Shown: positions 1-11,324, counted from the stretch's first letter. The stretch is 64,000 nucleotides of DNA from Primulina eburnea (GCF_022965805.1 NC_133101.1:7518569-7582568); one strand, 5' to 3'. The notes: generated from the sequence alone by a model not told the origin. Program-made: numbers and translations.

Positions 1-1
1 T

Positions 2-2788
2 CATGCTTCTGTTTCTAGTTTTAAGATACATTGTAATACGTTGACAATTGATAATAAGTTAGCTTGTTCCTCAATAAGTGATTTAGTGTGGCATAAACGT
101 TTGGGTCACATTTCTGTAAGTAGGATGAAACTTTTACCCTTTCTTTCTAAATGTGATTCTATGCCTCACTGTTCTATCTGTCCACATTCAAAGCAAACTC
201 GCCTTCGTTTCCCTCATGCAAGTACTTCTAAAGCTTCTTGTCCTTTCGAATTGTTACATGTGGATATTTGGGGACCATTCAAAACAAACACATACAATGG
301 AGAAAGATATTTTCTTACCATAGTTGATGATTTTTCTAGAGGGACTTGGGTATTTTTGATGCATTCCAAATTGGATGTTTTACGCATCCTCAAAAATTTC
401 TTCTTGCTTATACGAAACCAATTTGGTACGTCTGCTAAAATCATTCGCACTGATAATGCATCTGATTTCTTCAAGCTGGAATGCACAGTTTTGTTTCAAT
501 CTCTTGGCATCATACACCAAAGCTCATGCCCTTACACACCACAACAAAATAGTATTGTGGAACGTAAGCATCGGCATATCTTAAATATAGCTCGTGCCTT
601 GAGATTTCAATCCTCCATTCCATTAAAGTTTTGGGGTGATTGTGTTTTGACAGCGGTCTATTTAATTAACCGCACTCCTACACCTTTTTTAGACAACAAA
701 ACACCACATGAAATCCTATTTCATAAGGTTCCCTCATTTGATCACCTCCGAGTGTTTGGGTGTTTATGCTATGCTACAAATCTGACTATTCAACATAAGC
801 TGTCCCCTAGAGCATTGAGATGCGTATTCTTGGGATATTCGAATACACAAAAAGGTTATAAGTTGCTTAATCTGCACAATGATAAGATAATCTTCTCAAG
901 ATATGTAGTGTTTCATGAGGAAATGTTCCCCTTTTCTGAGCCTACACAGCAGCCATCGATTTTTTCCTATAATCCCATTGTTGATCATGATCAAGTTTCA
1001 TCCTACCAACCTGCTACCTCTGAAACAGATTCTTTTCTTCCTCGAAGATCATCTAGACATACAACACCACCCATTTGGACAAGAGACTACACATGTCCCA
1101 CCTTACCACACAGTCACTTAGCCACAGCCAAATATCCTATTTCGGATTACCTTACATATTCAAAATTTCATCCAGCTTATCAAAGTTTTTTGGCATCCAT
1201 TTCTTCTGAAAAGGAACCTCAATACTATCATGAAGCAATAACTGATCCTAGATGGAGAAATGCTATGGATTTGGAAATTACAGCCCTTGAATCTAATTCC
1301 ACATGGGATATTGTTACCCTTCCTGCCGACAAGAAAGCAATAGGGTGTAAATGGGTATATAAGATTAAACACAAACCTGATGGCACCGTGGATAAATTCA
1401 AGGCAAGACTCGTGGCAAAGGGTTACACACAACAACTAGGTATTGATTATCATGACATGTTCTCACCCACGGCCAAGATCGTAACCATCCGTTGTATGTT
1501 AAGCTTGGCAGCTGTTAGGGGCTGGAATTTACACCAAATGGATGTCACAAATGCATTTCTTCAAGGAGACTTAGAAGAAGAAATATATATGGATTTACCT
1601 TTGGGGTATAATAAACAGGGGGAGTCCAAAGTTTGCTTGCTCAAAAAGTCTTTATATGGGCTAAAACAAGCTTCAAGGCAGTGGAACCATAAATTTTCCA
1701 GCATCATGACGGCTGCGGGTTGTGTTCAGTCGCAACATGACCACTCCTTGTTTATTAAGCAAACTGTTGATAGCATTATTTTGTTGCTTGTGTATGTCGA
1801 TGACATCATCATAACAGGTGATAATGATGATTCTATTGCGGCACTGAAGACATTTCTTCACTCCAAGATACATCTCAAGGATTTGGGTCCATTGAGATAT
1901 TTTTTAGGGATTGAGATTGCTCGATCCCATGCCGGAATCTTCCTATGTCAACGCAAATACGCATTGGAGTTAATTTCTGAAATGGGTTTGAGTGGTGCCA
2001 AACCATGTGTTACACCTATGGAGCAAAATCTTCGGCTCACCAATCATGATCTTGATCGTGTTATTCATTCAAAAGCTTCGGTAACAAATGATGATGACTT
2101 ACTGCCGGATTCCAGTACGTATAAAAGGATTGTGGGAAAGTTGATATATCTCACCGTAACTAGACCCGATCTCTGCTATGTGGTGCAGAATCTCAGCCAA
2201 TTCCTTCATTCACCCAAGCAATCTCATATGACAGCTGCTATTAGAGTTGTGCGGTACCTCAAGTCCACACCTGGTTCAGGTATCTTACTATCTGCTCACA
2301 GTGATCTTTCCTTGACTGCATATTGTGACTCCGATTGGGCTGCCTGCCCCATGTCTCGAAGATCACTTACAGGATATTGTGTCAAGCTTGGAGACTCGTT
2401 AATCTCTTGGAAAACTAAAAAACAAAGCACCGTTTCACGTTCATCTGCTGAAGCCGAATATAGGGCGATGGCAACCACTTCATGTGAGATTGTATGGATT
2501 GTTGGGTTACTTAGAGATATGGGAGTCTCCATTACCGAACCAGCCATTTTGTATTGTGATAACATGGCAGCAATGCACATTGCTGCTAATCCACTCTATC
2601 ACGAACGCACAAAACACATTGAAATCGACTGCCATTTGATACGCGAAAAAATCCAAGCCAACCTGCTCCGAACTTCTTATATACGTACAAATGACCAGCT
2701 TGCGGACATCTTCACCAAAAGCTTGGGAAAAGATCAACACGTCTACTTGATGTCCAAGATTGGTGTGTTAAATCTCCACCAATCTTGA
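2..2788 (+). CDS. pol: Copia pol polyprotein (partial): integrase, reverse transcriptase, RNase H
   Basis: The frame is open from base 2 and lacks its N-terminus. Domains in order: a GAG-pre-integrase/zinc-binding region (WHKRLGHI followed by CSIC), integrase core with LLHVDIWGPF (first Asp), IIRTDNASDFF (second Asp) and QQNSIVERKHRHIL (Glu), a connecting region with RVFGCLCY, then copia reverse transcriptase (KWVYKIKHKPDG, HQMDVTNAFLQGDLEEEIYM, catalytic LLVYVDDIIITG) and C-terminal RNase H (AYCDSDWAACP, SSAEAEYRA, DNMAAMHIA). The three integrase acidic residues and the YVDD box are present and there is no internal stop, so the visible part could encode active enzymes. The product would make and integrate cDNA of the element. 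The stop at 2786-2788 abuts the polypurine tract, the normal copia arrangement. Confidence 0.96.
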   Translation, partial: HASVSSFKIHCNTLTIDNKLACSSISDLVWHKRLGHISVSRMKLLPFLSKCDSMPHCSICPHSKQTRLRFPHASTSKASCPFELLHVDIWGPFKTNTYNGERYFLTIVDDFSRGTWVFLMHSKLDVLRILKNFFLLIRNQFGTSAKIIRTDNASDFFKLECTVLFQSLGIIHQSSCPYTPQQNSIVERKHRHILNIARALRFQSSIPLKFWGDCVLTAVYLINRTPTPFLDNKTPHEILFHKVPSFDHLRVFGCLCYATNLTIQHKLSPRALRCVFLGYSNTQKGYKLLNLHNDKIIFSRYVVFHEEMFPFSEPTQQPSIFSYNPIVDHDQVSSYQPATSETDSFLPRRSSRHTTPPIWTRDYTCPTLPHSHLATAKYPISDYLTYSKFHPAYQSFLASISSEKEPQYYHEAITDPRWRNAMDLEITALESNSTWDIVTLPADKKAIGCKWVYKIKHKPDGTVDKFKARLVAKGYTQQLGIDYHDMFSPTAKIVTIRCMLSLAAVRGWNLHQMDVTNAFLQGDLEEEIYMDLPLGYNKQGESKVCLLKKSLYGLKQASRQWNHKFSSIMTAAGCVQSQHDHSLFIKQTVDSIILLLVYVDDIIITGDNDDSIAALKTFLHSKIHLKDLGPLRYFLGIEIARSHAGIFLCQRKYALELISEMGLSGAKPCVTPMEQNLRLTNHDLDRVIHSKASVTNDDDLLPDSSTYKRIVGKLIYLTVTRPDLCYVVQNLSQFLHSPKQSHMTAAIRVVRYLKSTPGSGILLSAHSDLSLTAYCDSDWAACPMSRRSLTGYCVKLGDSLISWKTKKQSTVSRSSAEAEYRAMATTSCEIVWIVGLLRDMGVSITEPAILYCDNMAAMHIAANPLYHERTKHIEIDCHLIREKIQANLLRTSYIRTNDQLADIFTKSLGKDQHVYLMSKIGVLNLHQS

Positions 2789-2795
2789 GGGGGAG

Positions 2796-2968
2796 TGTTA
2801 ATTGATATTATTAATAGTCACTGTTAGCACACACATATACAAAAGTGTTATACTAAGTAACACGCTTCTTTTTGTATATATATATCCTCGGTACACTGTT
2901 GCCACAATTAATTGATTGAAGAAATAAAAGAGAAAAGGAGTTTTCCCTCCACTTTACAGTATTCAACA
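2796..2968 (+). repeat. 3' LTR of the copia element
   Basis: Begins TGTTAATTG right after the purine tract GGGGGAG and ends TTCAACA, giving the TGTT/AACA terminal inversion. It is 173 bp, short but within the copia range. A TATATATATATC stretch near 2876 could serve transcription. The next five bases (AACCC) would be the target duplication, but the partner site is outside the window. Confidence 0.8.
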
Positions 2969-3291
2969 AACCCAAAAATTATATTTCCTTATTTCTTTAA
3001 AAAAAATATATACATTTTTTTCAAAATTATTTTCGATCCAAAATTCATTTTTGAAGGAATGAAAAAAAATTCCAAACGTTCTCTATGAGTCGACCCAACT
3101 TTAATTTTATCGTAGTTTGGGGGCTTGAGTTTTGGGCCACTAATTTTATTATTAACTCAACATTTTTATTGGGAATATCAAACTTGGGCTAATTAGAATA
3201 ATATTTAAGAATGGGCTGAGCCAAATTCGGATATTTTTTTATTTAATTCTTGGAAAAAAATTGAAGATGTTAGTATAGGGATGTAAAATAA

Positions 3292-4068
3292 GGTTAGTTC
3301 GACGCTACCCCTTGGGGCACAGCCCCAAGCCATTATTTTTTGCCACGTGGTATTTATATTTTATTTTTCTTTTTGTACAACAAAACTCAACCATGGTTGA
3401 GTTTTCCAAAATCAAGCAAGCTTTCAGACTCTGCTGTTAATTTTGAAATTTCTGAAACAATCTCTCTCATAAAATCAAGCAAAATCAAGCAAGCTCCGTC
3501 TCCACAAAAAACCTCTCATTTCCCGTTCCTGTCTTTCAAGACGGAAACAACCTCATCTCATTGAATCAGGCAAGGTGACTAAGTGAGGATTATATTTGCC
3601 ACTGTACAATTATTTTATATATATAATGTAGATATTTGTGTTTGTTTTAAGCAATTTGGGATTTGTTTCTGCTTATTTCTGTGAAATTGATGATAATTTG
3701 AGCTCGTGGATGGGAAAACTACTTATAAAATATTTTATAAAATTTTTTACGAAAAAACTATAAAATAAAGTTGGTATGTCCAAACTACTTATAAAATATT
3801 TTATAAAAAATTTTACGAAAAAACTATAAAATATTTGAACTATTTTATAAAAATATTTTTAGAGTTGGAAATGTATTTGGAAAACTATTTTAAAAAATGA
3901 TTTAATAGATAAAAAATAATCAAGAAGTTGTTTGCAAAAAAATTATGCAAAAATCATTTAATTCTCATTTAACTTGTGTTGTACAAAATGAAAAATAAAA
4001 TATAAATGCCACTTGGCAAAAAATGAATGGTTTGGGGCAGTGCCCCAAGAGGTAGCGTTGAACGAACC
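3292..4068. mobile_element. Non-autonomous Mutator-like (MULE) foldback element
   Basis: Terminal inverted repeats of about 91 bp (3292-3382 and 3977-4068) match at roughly nine of ten positions; both start GGTT and contain the small palindrome TTGGGGCACAGCCCCAA. The element is flanked by a perfect 9-bp direct repeat GTAAAATAA (3283-3291 and 4069-4077), the target duplication length of Mutator-type transposases. No transposase is encoded. The interior carries a 5'-leader-like segment (3385-3700: CT-rich, a short frame at 3340-3564, a donor-like AAGGTGACTAAG), and a near-exact 70-bp tandem duplication of AT-rich sequence around 3715-3835. It may be a Pack-MULE holding a captured gene leader. 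Confidence 0.85.
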
Positions 4069-4188
4069 GTAAAATAAACCGGATCATACATATTTTTTTG
4101 GTTTAAACAAAAAAATTGAACTGAGATCCAAAGGCACTGCAATCGGTTTGGATACTATTTTGGCTTGATTTCGTTTTGGAAATGTACT

Positions 4189-4965
4189 TGATATCTTCGT
4201 AAGAATTCGGGTCATCATTAGCCCGGATTATTAATTGGATAGCTCAGATCAGAGCCAATGTGTCGGGTACTTTTTTCACTAGCCGGGCGTTTCTCCTCTT
4301 CCCGGGTAATCAATAGCCCGGGTCCTCATATAAGCACCTGGGTACCTTACCACCCGGGCCACCTCGAGAATTGCACCACACTCGAGTGTAATTGATACGA
4401 GCTGTCTAATTTTTCAGAGAAACATGGGTTTGGAGTGCTCTAAAAGTCATCAGAAGCTATAGTAGGGGCAGTCGACTTGTCATACTTAGTAGGTGGCACT
4501 AGAAACGAAGTACATACCCCATTTTCTACTATAAATAACAGGTATTAACGTCATTTACAGATTCTGAAATCTTTGAACTCTCAAGCACTTACATATATTC
4601 TCCCATACAGGGGCGGAGGGAGAGCTTGCTTCACCCGGGCTAAAGCCCAGGTGGTCCAAAAAAATTTTAAAAAATTTATATGTAATATTTTTGATAATTT
4701 TGGATAAATATGATATTACCCCGGGTAGATCAATTTAAAATATTAAATGATATTAGAGTTTAAAATTTTAGCCCGGATAGGATTGGATTCCTGGCTACGC
4801 CCTTGCTCCCATATATTCGCTTGTGTTCATCTTCAACCTGCTGACTTAAGCATCGGATTAGCTACGCCGGACACTTTTCCAGCGCTCATTCACGAGTAAC
4901 TTTCTTGTTTGCAGTTGTTATCGAAGTCATTATCTTCACTCAAATTCTTAAACACTAAATTATTT
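4189..4965 (+). repeat. Ty3/gypsy LTR remnant (probably solo), interrupted by a MITE
   Basis: A CCCGGG-rich upstream part is followed by a TATA-like CTATAAATAA near 4530, TCAAGCACTTACATATATTC, then CTGACTTAAGCATCGG and a GCCGGACAC stretch, the usual order of a plant gypsy LTR promoter and R/U5 region. No gypsy coding sequence is adjacent. A related LTR in opposite orientation lies at about 59.4-61.0 kb. The borders are estimates: TGATATC at 4189 resembles the TGATACC start of the other copy, and the 3' end is not resolved. Confidence 0.5.
4608..4805. mobile_element. hAT-type MITE inside the gypsy LTR remnant
   Basis: 198 bp, starting CAGGGGCGGAG and ending CTACGCCCTTG (imperfect terminal inverted repeats), flanked by a perfect 8-bp duplication CTCCCATA (4600-4607 and 4806-4813). 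Eight-base duplications and CA-starting termini are typical of hAT elements. It carries no coding capacity. Confidence 0.85.
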
Positions 4966-6420
4966 ATTTGATCATGTGGAACCCTTTATCCGGCTCATCC
5001 ATTTCACTAAAATCACTTTAGTACTCAATATCAAATTGCTATATTTGATATCCGCTGAATCCATATAAAATTAAACACAAACATCAAATATCAATTTTTC
5101 TTCAATTATGTATATTCACTGTGGCTGAGTCATAATTAAGATATAAAGTAATCATACAACGAAAAACATGTAATCGGATTTTGAGGAAAAATCCATCAGC
5201 ATGTTCTCTCTGTCTGTGAATATATATTATTGTATGTTGTGTTGTCCCAACTAGAAATTATTGTGCACATGGTGACGAATAAAAAAAATTAGACCGTCTA
5301 TAATTAATATCCTTTATTTATTTTTTTTATCATTTTTTCTTCAAAATAAAGAGAGTAATATCTATTTTCAAAAATATTTCTCAACTCATATACTCGAAAA
5401 TTTACCAAGTCCTCATTTATTTTTCTGTTTTTTCATTCACAACGATTATATATATAATTAAATAATTACGTAATGTATTGTTAACTCAAAATTAATACCA
5501 TAGATTTTTGTAATAAATTGTATGATTTATTATGTAATCATGTAATTTATTATTAAATCAAACAGATTTAAACGTGTGTTCGACTCGATTTTTTTTTTAT
5601 AAATAGTGATGTAAGCACTAAAATTAATTAAAGGTAGTAACAAAAAATGGAAAAATACCAAAACATAAATTAAAAAGGACAAAAACATAAAAAAATGTAA
5701 AAACAAGGATGATGGAGATCTCTCCATTTTCGAGATCCGTTGGAGGAAAACCCATCCTCTATTATGGAGATATTATTCGGAATAAAGGATGGTTGGAGAT
5801 GCTGTCATTTCATGTCTGCCGTTGATGTCACCGTTCACACTCTTTACACTTACTCCTCGGCCAAACTTCACCACATGCTTCACTGTCATTAATTTCGGCC
5901 AACTTTATCAACTCTCTGTTCTTTTCCACCGTCTACTGTACTCACTGACAGAAATCTTGGTCATCCATGAGAACAATACTCACTAGGATGAAATAAACCG
6001 CAGTTGAGACTCTTGAATATAAGTTAGTGACTGTCAAGATTCTTTGAGTGAAGGCCCCAAATTTGTTGAGGTTTAGACTTGAATCCCATGTATTTTTCTA
6101 GTTATTATGCGATTATTTGCAAGCTACTCTGTTTACCTAGTATCCTTGTTGTTTGTGTAATTTTCAGACTAAAATATATAGTGTATAAACAAAGATGTTG
6201 TCATAAAAATAATATTAATTTTTTAAAAAAGACAGATAGAAATATAATTAATTATATCCATATCTTTAACGTGAAGAGATACTGAGATAGAAACAAGAGC
6301 TCATCGTTCGAAGTAAAGAAAACATAACCCATAATTCTAGTTTATATATATATATTACACATATTATATATTGAAAGCCTTGGAAGTGGTAAAAACAAAA
6401 ACTTAGCCACACTGGTTTCT
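4966..6420. other. AT-rich intergenic stretch
   Basis: No gene recognised on either strand. The sequence is AT-rich with poly-A/T runs; the short frames seen near 5789-5986 and 6079-6285 have no recognisable domain. The last few hundred bases probably hold the 3' UTR of the minus-strand PMEI gene. Confidence 0.6.
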
Positions 6421-7026
6421 TTAAAATTTCCCAGAAAACTGATTGCACAAAGCCAATGCATTACTAGTAACCTGTGCCACATTAGTCATTCGGGCCCTGA
6501 CCGAAGTCTTGATACGCCCATCCATAGCTCGGTCCGCGAACCCATCCATGCACGTGCTGTCGTCGGTGAGGGCGGCGCTGACCCACGTCTGCAGGTTGCT
6601 CATGTGCCAGAAGTATTCGGGTCCTCCGGCCCGGCCCATCTTCTTGAGCTCTTGAACGGACTTGGCCAGACGATCTACGCCTTCGGTGATCTCTTCCAGG
6701 CAATCCTTCAGGGCCGCGTACTCTCTTCGTTTGAGCCCGTGGAATTTAATGAGACTTTGAATGTGCTGCTTCGAGGATTTGGCCCGGTCGATGCTCACGG
6801 ACAATGCGGTCGTGACTAATTGTCGCGGGCTTTTTCGGATAGTCGATGCATAGGCGGAGAGCGATGAGATGCAAAGATTGGGGTATGTCGTCGCCCCGCA
6901 TGAAGATCTAATGAAACTGTTGCCGATAGACGGGGCGGCGGAGGCGTCAACCGCCTTGTGTTGGCTAAAAACGTAGAGGATCAGGGTGAGAATTGCAAGG
7001 GATACTACAAGCTTAGCTCTAGCCAT
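6421..7026 (-). CDS. Plant invertase/pectin methylesterase inhibitor domain protein
   Basis: Single-exon gene of 201 residues. The Met at 7026 (MARAKLVV) was chosen because it starts a clear signal peptide (hydrophobic about residues 5-20, then SQHKAVDASA); an upstream in-frame Met at 7113 would only add a polar stretch. The mature part is all-helical with the PMEI cysteine pattern: Cys43 and Cys52 (SCGATTYPNLC), Cys109 (KDCLEE) and Cys159 (STCMDGF); Cys194 is extra near the C-terminus. Such proteins are secreted to the wall, where they bind pectin methylesterase or acid invertase; which enzyme cannot be told from sequence. The length is normal for the family. A TATA-like element lies just upstream. 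The GC content of the coding part is clearly higher than its AT-rich surroundings. Confidence 0.93.
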   Translation of the reverse strand: MARAKLVVSLAILTLILYVFSQHKAVDASAAPSIGNSFIRSSCGATTYPNLCISSLSAYASTIRKSPRQLVTTALSVSIDRAKSSKQHIQSLIKFHGLKRREYAALKDCLEEITEGVDRLAKSVQELKKMGRAGGPEYFWHMSNLQTWVSAALTDDSTCMDGFADRAMDGRIKTSVRARMTNVAQVTSNALALCNQFSGKF

Positions 7027-7083
7027 GTTTTGTTTCCTTTGATTTCTTGTAATTTGATGTTTTGTCACAAAATTTAAGGTCTG

Positions 7084-7093
7084 ATATTTAAAG
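7084..7093 (-). promoter_or_regulatory. TATA-like box of the PMEI gene
   Basis: On the minus strand the sequence TTTAAATATC lies about 58 bp upstream of the chosen ATG (7026), a plausible distance for a TATA box with a short leader. Position and composition only. Confidence 0.4.
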
Positions 7094-7614
7094 GAAATTG
7101 CATTGATAATCATCCCATCACGTGCGTAAGGGACGACAAATTATTCACCGCCACCTTTTCTTTCGCCAATTTGGATATGTCGCTGTTTTCGTGATTAGCG
7201 TAAATTGGAATTATTATATATATAAGTCGGCCAATATAAAATATCAACTTTTATTTACTTTAAAGAAATAACTTTCATTTTTTTTTTTATCTCTTTAAGC
7301 ATGAATCTATACTTTATATACTCTGTTACTTAATTACTCATAAAATCTCAAATATATATACCAGTATTTCACTCTTGTGATACACAAACAATTATTTTAT
7401 GTCATTAACGATTAAAATTTGTAAATAATAACATTTGGTTAAATAATTAAAAAAATATAAAATAATGGGATTATAAAATGTACAACTAGAAAACACAAAA
7501 ATTAATTTACGATTTTTGAAAAACTTTCTTAAATCCAACGTTTATCGTTGAATTTTTCTAGTTATCATTATCACATATAAAAAAAATTTAGACTCTTAAG
7601 ATTAGTAACTCTGA

Positions 7615-8127
7615 ATACAGTGACATACGACTGATCATGACAAAAAACGAAGTTCTTCAAAAGAAGACAATGATTGACTTTGACTTTTCCTTATTTATCA
7701 TGATGTATGATCCAATCAATGGATACCATTTTCATTGAAATTTAAAAGAAAGTCTTGGATCAGAAGTGTCAATGATTCTTGGAATTACCATTTTATGACC
7801 AGTGTTACATCCAGTATTTGTCCTTCCAAAACATGGTTTCGAGCCCGTCACGATCAATTTAGTGTCATTGTATAATCCAAGAGAATGATATATATATGTT
7901 CCACAGCAACATAACTGGAGTTCCAACCTTCAAGTTTAACTTGTGATAAGGTTTTTCGGAACATCTTATTCCATTTAAGAATTCAGAAATATGCACATCA
8001 TGCAGTAGATCAACATTTCTATCTGAGTAACACATTATATCAAAATTTATATACAACCTTCTCTTTGAATGGTTTGGTGATATCATGTATTCATTTATGG
8101 CCTGGACAATATCAAGAATCGACGCCT
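7615..8127 (-). pseudogene. Decayed Helitron Rep/helicase C-terminal (PIF1-like) fragment
   Basis: Translation of the minus strand gives, in two frames, the C-terminal part of a Helitron PIF1-type helicase: ILDIVQAINEYM, VHISEFLNGIRCSEK, KLNLKVGTPVMLLWNI, then after a frameshift near 7870-7910 GLYNDTKLIVT, MVIPRIIDTSDPRLSFKFQ, and after an in-frame TGA at 7732 weak matches to the PLMVSFAMTINKSQGQS block (YPLIGSYIMINKEKSKS). Several stops and shifts make it a pseudogene. Neither Helitron terminus was found next to it. The 7615 limit is approximate. Confidence 0.75.
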
Positions 8128-8241
8128 AAGTAGCCGTCAGCTGAAAATAGATAGTATATTTGTATTGTTGCTTGAAGATGGATACATGCTCTCAACTACT
8201 ACTGCAATAGAATCATTGCAATCTTTGAGCAAAATTGCGTT

Positions 8242-8577
8242 GTGAGGGTAATGAATTGTGTTAAATCTGTCTCATATTATTTCAGAATAAACCAGGAAGT
8301 GGCGTGCCCTATTAAACCAACTCGCGGATTGCGCCGGGGAGATCCTCTGGCTCCCTATCTCTTTGTCTTTTGTGCTCATGGCCTTTCTTCTCTATTGAAT
8401 GCATATGAGCGCAAAGGCTTAGTCCGGGGAGTAAAAATAGCACCTACTAGTCCATCAGTTTCTCACATATTTTTTGCAAATGACAGTCTTGTGTTTTTTA
8501 GAGCGACAATGGAGACAGGGGCACATGTAAATGAGTGTTTGTTCCGCGTCTCTCCTATCCAATTTTTGTTTCGATAA
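8242..8577 (+). pseudogene. LINE (L1-type) reverse transcriptase fragment
   Basis: A 111-codon frame holds a piece of non-LTR reverse transcriptase: RGLRRGDPLAPYLFVFCAHG (the RGLRQGDPLSPYLF block) and HIFFANDSLVFFRA, equivalent to the catalytic FADDSL box with the first Asp changed to Asn. It is truncated on both sides and lacks endonuclease and RNase H parts, so it cannot act. It lies directly beside the Helitron helicase relic in the opposite orientation. Confidence 0.85.
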
Positions 8578-11030
8578 GAATTAAGATTTTTTTTTCTACG
8601 TATCATGTACCATATATTGGGACTCGAATATTCGAGACCATGTGAGATAGGGAGATAATATCCCGAAATTTCATAATCTCATCGGGTGGGGAGATGATAT
8701 TTAAATAAATATAGGAATGTGAACAATAAAGTGTTCACTCTTCTAATTTTAGGCTCAATAGGAAAAAATGATGAAAAACTCTTCTTTTTATTTTGTATAA
8801 TTTTATTTTAACTATAATATTTGTTTATATGATTTTTTTAATTTGTATGAATTAGTTAACCATTTAATTTAAGTCCTAAAATCGTCATTTATGGGCTAAC
8901 CTCTTTTAAATGTGTTAGCCAATTTCTACATGCACTTCGACCTAATATTATTTATTTAAAGTTACAATCTTATGATCTAATGTGTTAATAATACTATAAT
9001 ATGTTTTTTAAAAATATTATAATAATAGGATCGGGTCGAGAATCTTGTCGGGTGGATATTAATTTTCATCCCTCTACGACATCAATTAGGACGAGAAAAA
9101 TATCGACAATTTGGCTCGGAAAAAACACAGGTCGGGATCTTCAATTTTTTTCTAGCCTTAATCCAAACATATTTTGTAATTTATATATTATCATTTTTAT
9201 CTATTTATCTAAACTTCAAATTAACACAACTTTTATTTCAAAAAAACACTTTTAAATTATTTTTTTTTCAAAATATTTTGAAACCACACGCACCCAAGTC
9301 TTGGAATGATACACAACCATTTTTTGGGCAAATCATACTTACAAAAAACAAACAAACCTGTTATTATAAACGGAAATGGTCGAGCCAAAGTTATACTAAA
9401 AGAAATAAGGGATAAAATCATATTTGTCATCGTAATATTATAAAATAAAATTAAAAAATTTTATTTCAAAATTCAACCCAACATCTCCTTGTCAAATTTG
9501 AAATATTTTTCATTACATCGATCACGTTTAAGATTTGTTTTTATTTTAATATTTAGATACATAGAAATGCGTACAATTATTTAATATCTAAACCTTTTTT
9601 AATATCTAATATTTTTCGAGACCGACATTGACTCGAACCAACCAAGTTCCTCTGATTTTTTATATATGATATGATTCCCCCAACAATGTGAAACGTAATT
9701 ATTTTTGTACTTTTATTGCTAAATAAATTAGCCATCCACCTGTTGTCGGGTTGCACATAGATACTAGGATTAAAGGTTTTGTAGATTTGTGGTTATCTCT
9801 TTCAATAAAAAAAAAATTGAAAAAGTTTTTTTAAAAAAATTATTTATTGATTTTTGAATCGATTTATAGTGTTATTTACGTAACTAATAATTAAAATTAT
9901 TAATTATCAATTTTAAATATTTATTTGATATAATTTATATAACATAATGGATATATTTAAATTTATATATCGTTATATAAAAAAGTGTGTATGTTATTTG
10001 TGATAATACTAAAAACTAATAAATAATAGGTTTTTTTAGAGTTTTTACTAAAAAATGAATTGAAAAAATATTTTAAAAACATATATTGTTTTGTTTTTCC
10101 AAATTTTAAATAATAATTAAAGATTTTTCAAAAGTCACAAATTTGTGTAATTCATTAAATGAATGAAATTTGATTAAAAATTGTAATTATTTTTTAAGGT
10201 AGGTTAAAAATATATTTATATTAAAGTTTTAATTAAGATACATAAGAATAACAATAATAATAGAAATTTATAAATAATCAATATACTAAAATTTCACGAT
10301 GATGCTCTTTCAAAAAATTGAAAAACATGATATTATATAAAAAAATTATATATTTTTTAATATGATAGAAAATAATGATTTTAAATCTTTAAAAGTAACA
10401 CAATATTCGAAATCATTACAGAAGTTAAATAAATAATATAATTAATGGAGAAACTTAAATATAATATATATTTTCAAAAGATATCAAATTAACATTTTAA
10501 TTTTAAAAAAAAAAATTGAAAAGACTTAATATTTAGTTACATATTTATTTTATATTTGATTTCAAATATTTAATGCAGTAGAATAATACATTAATACTGA
10601 TATATTTTCTTTTATAACATATTAATTTTGGCGAAAATTTTCAAATATGATAAAAACTCTCAATATATAATTTTATAACTAAAAGGAATTTTATTAAATA
10701 AAAAAGAAAAAAAAATCATTTTTGTGTTTATACTACAGGTCAGATCATTATACTCATTTATGTCTATGCTAGACACGAATATTTATAACGTTTGAAAATG
10801 TTGAATCCGAAACGAAGATGATCGACAATAGTCGGAAATGTATGTCTTGACGTACGAGACAACCGGTGCAACGTAGACGATGACTAATAGGAGATGTCGG
10901 TGAACTCTTCCCCGAACAAAACGAGAGCGATATGAACTTAAAATTGACATGCGTATTTTGCGAGTGATCGGTTTCCCTAACCAGCGGTCAAGGGTTAAAT
11001 GATTTGCAGGCTACTGTATAAGTGTTTAGC
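8578..11030. other. AT-rich intergenic stretch
   Basis: About 2.4 kb of very AT-rich sequence with many poly-A/T runs. No gene, clear terminal repeats or RNA gene were recognised. A short GC-richer segment at 9025-9145 (GATCGGGTCGAGAAT...) may be repeat-derived, but I cannot name it. Confidence 0.6.
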
Positions 11031-11324
11031 CAATGTGTGTTAAGTTGGAACTTGAACCTAACTCAACCCCAAAAATTAGCTCAAGAGAGAGGATTGTCCA
11101 AGTATATAGCTCAAGAGAGGATTGTCCAAGTCCATATACGTTACTCTCAAATTATTTATTTAAATGATGTGAGACAACTAACACACCCCCTCACGCTCTG
11201 ATACCATGTTAAGATGGAACAACTTGGACCTAACTCAACCCTACCATGTTAAGATGGAGCAACTTGGACATAAGTCAACCCAAAAACTAGCTCAAGTGGG
11301 AGGAGGATTGTCTAAGACCATATA
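11031..11324 (+). repeat. Dispersed non-coding repeat, two tandem copies (left side of gypsy insertion)
   Basis: Copies share GGAACTTGAACCTAACTCAA, AGCTCAAG..GGATTGTC, CATATA, and the end block GATGTGAGACAACTAACACA / CCCTCACGCTCTGATACCATG. The second copy is cut at CATATA by the gypsy element and resumes at 19740 (ATACAACTCTCATG). The family is common between plant genes; its class was not determined. Confidence 0.6.

Larger units (their letters stand above)
1..2968 (+). mobile_element. Ty1/copia retrotransposon, 3' portion (5' part lies outside the window)
   Basis: The window opens inside a copia-type element: an uninterrupted pol frame, a purine-rich tract (TTGAGGGGGAG) directly after the stop codon, and a short LTR that starts TGTT and ends AACA. 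Domain order (integrase before reverse transcriptase and RNase H) identifies the copia superfamily. The 5' LTR, primer site, gag and protease are not in the window, so age and target duplication cannot be judged. The intact frame suggests a fairly recent copy. Confidence 0.95.

Noticed and set aside
5789..6285. Two 65-68 codon plus-strand frames
   Set aside because: AT-rich random composition, no motif or codon bias.
6443..6819. Frames overlapping the PMEI gene on both strands
   Set aside because: Shadows of the higher-GC PMEI coding sequence.
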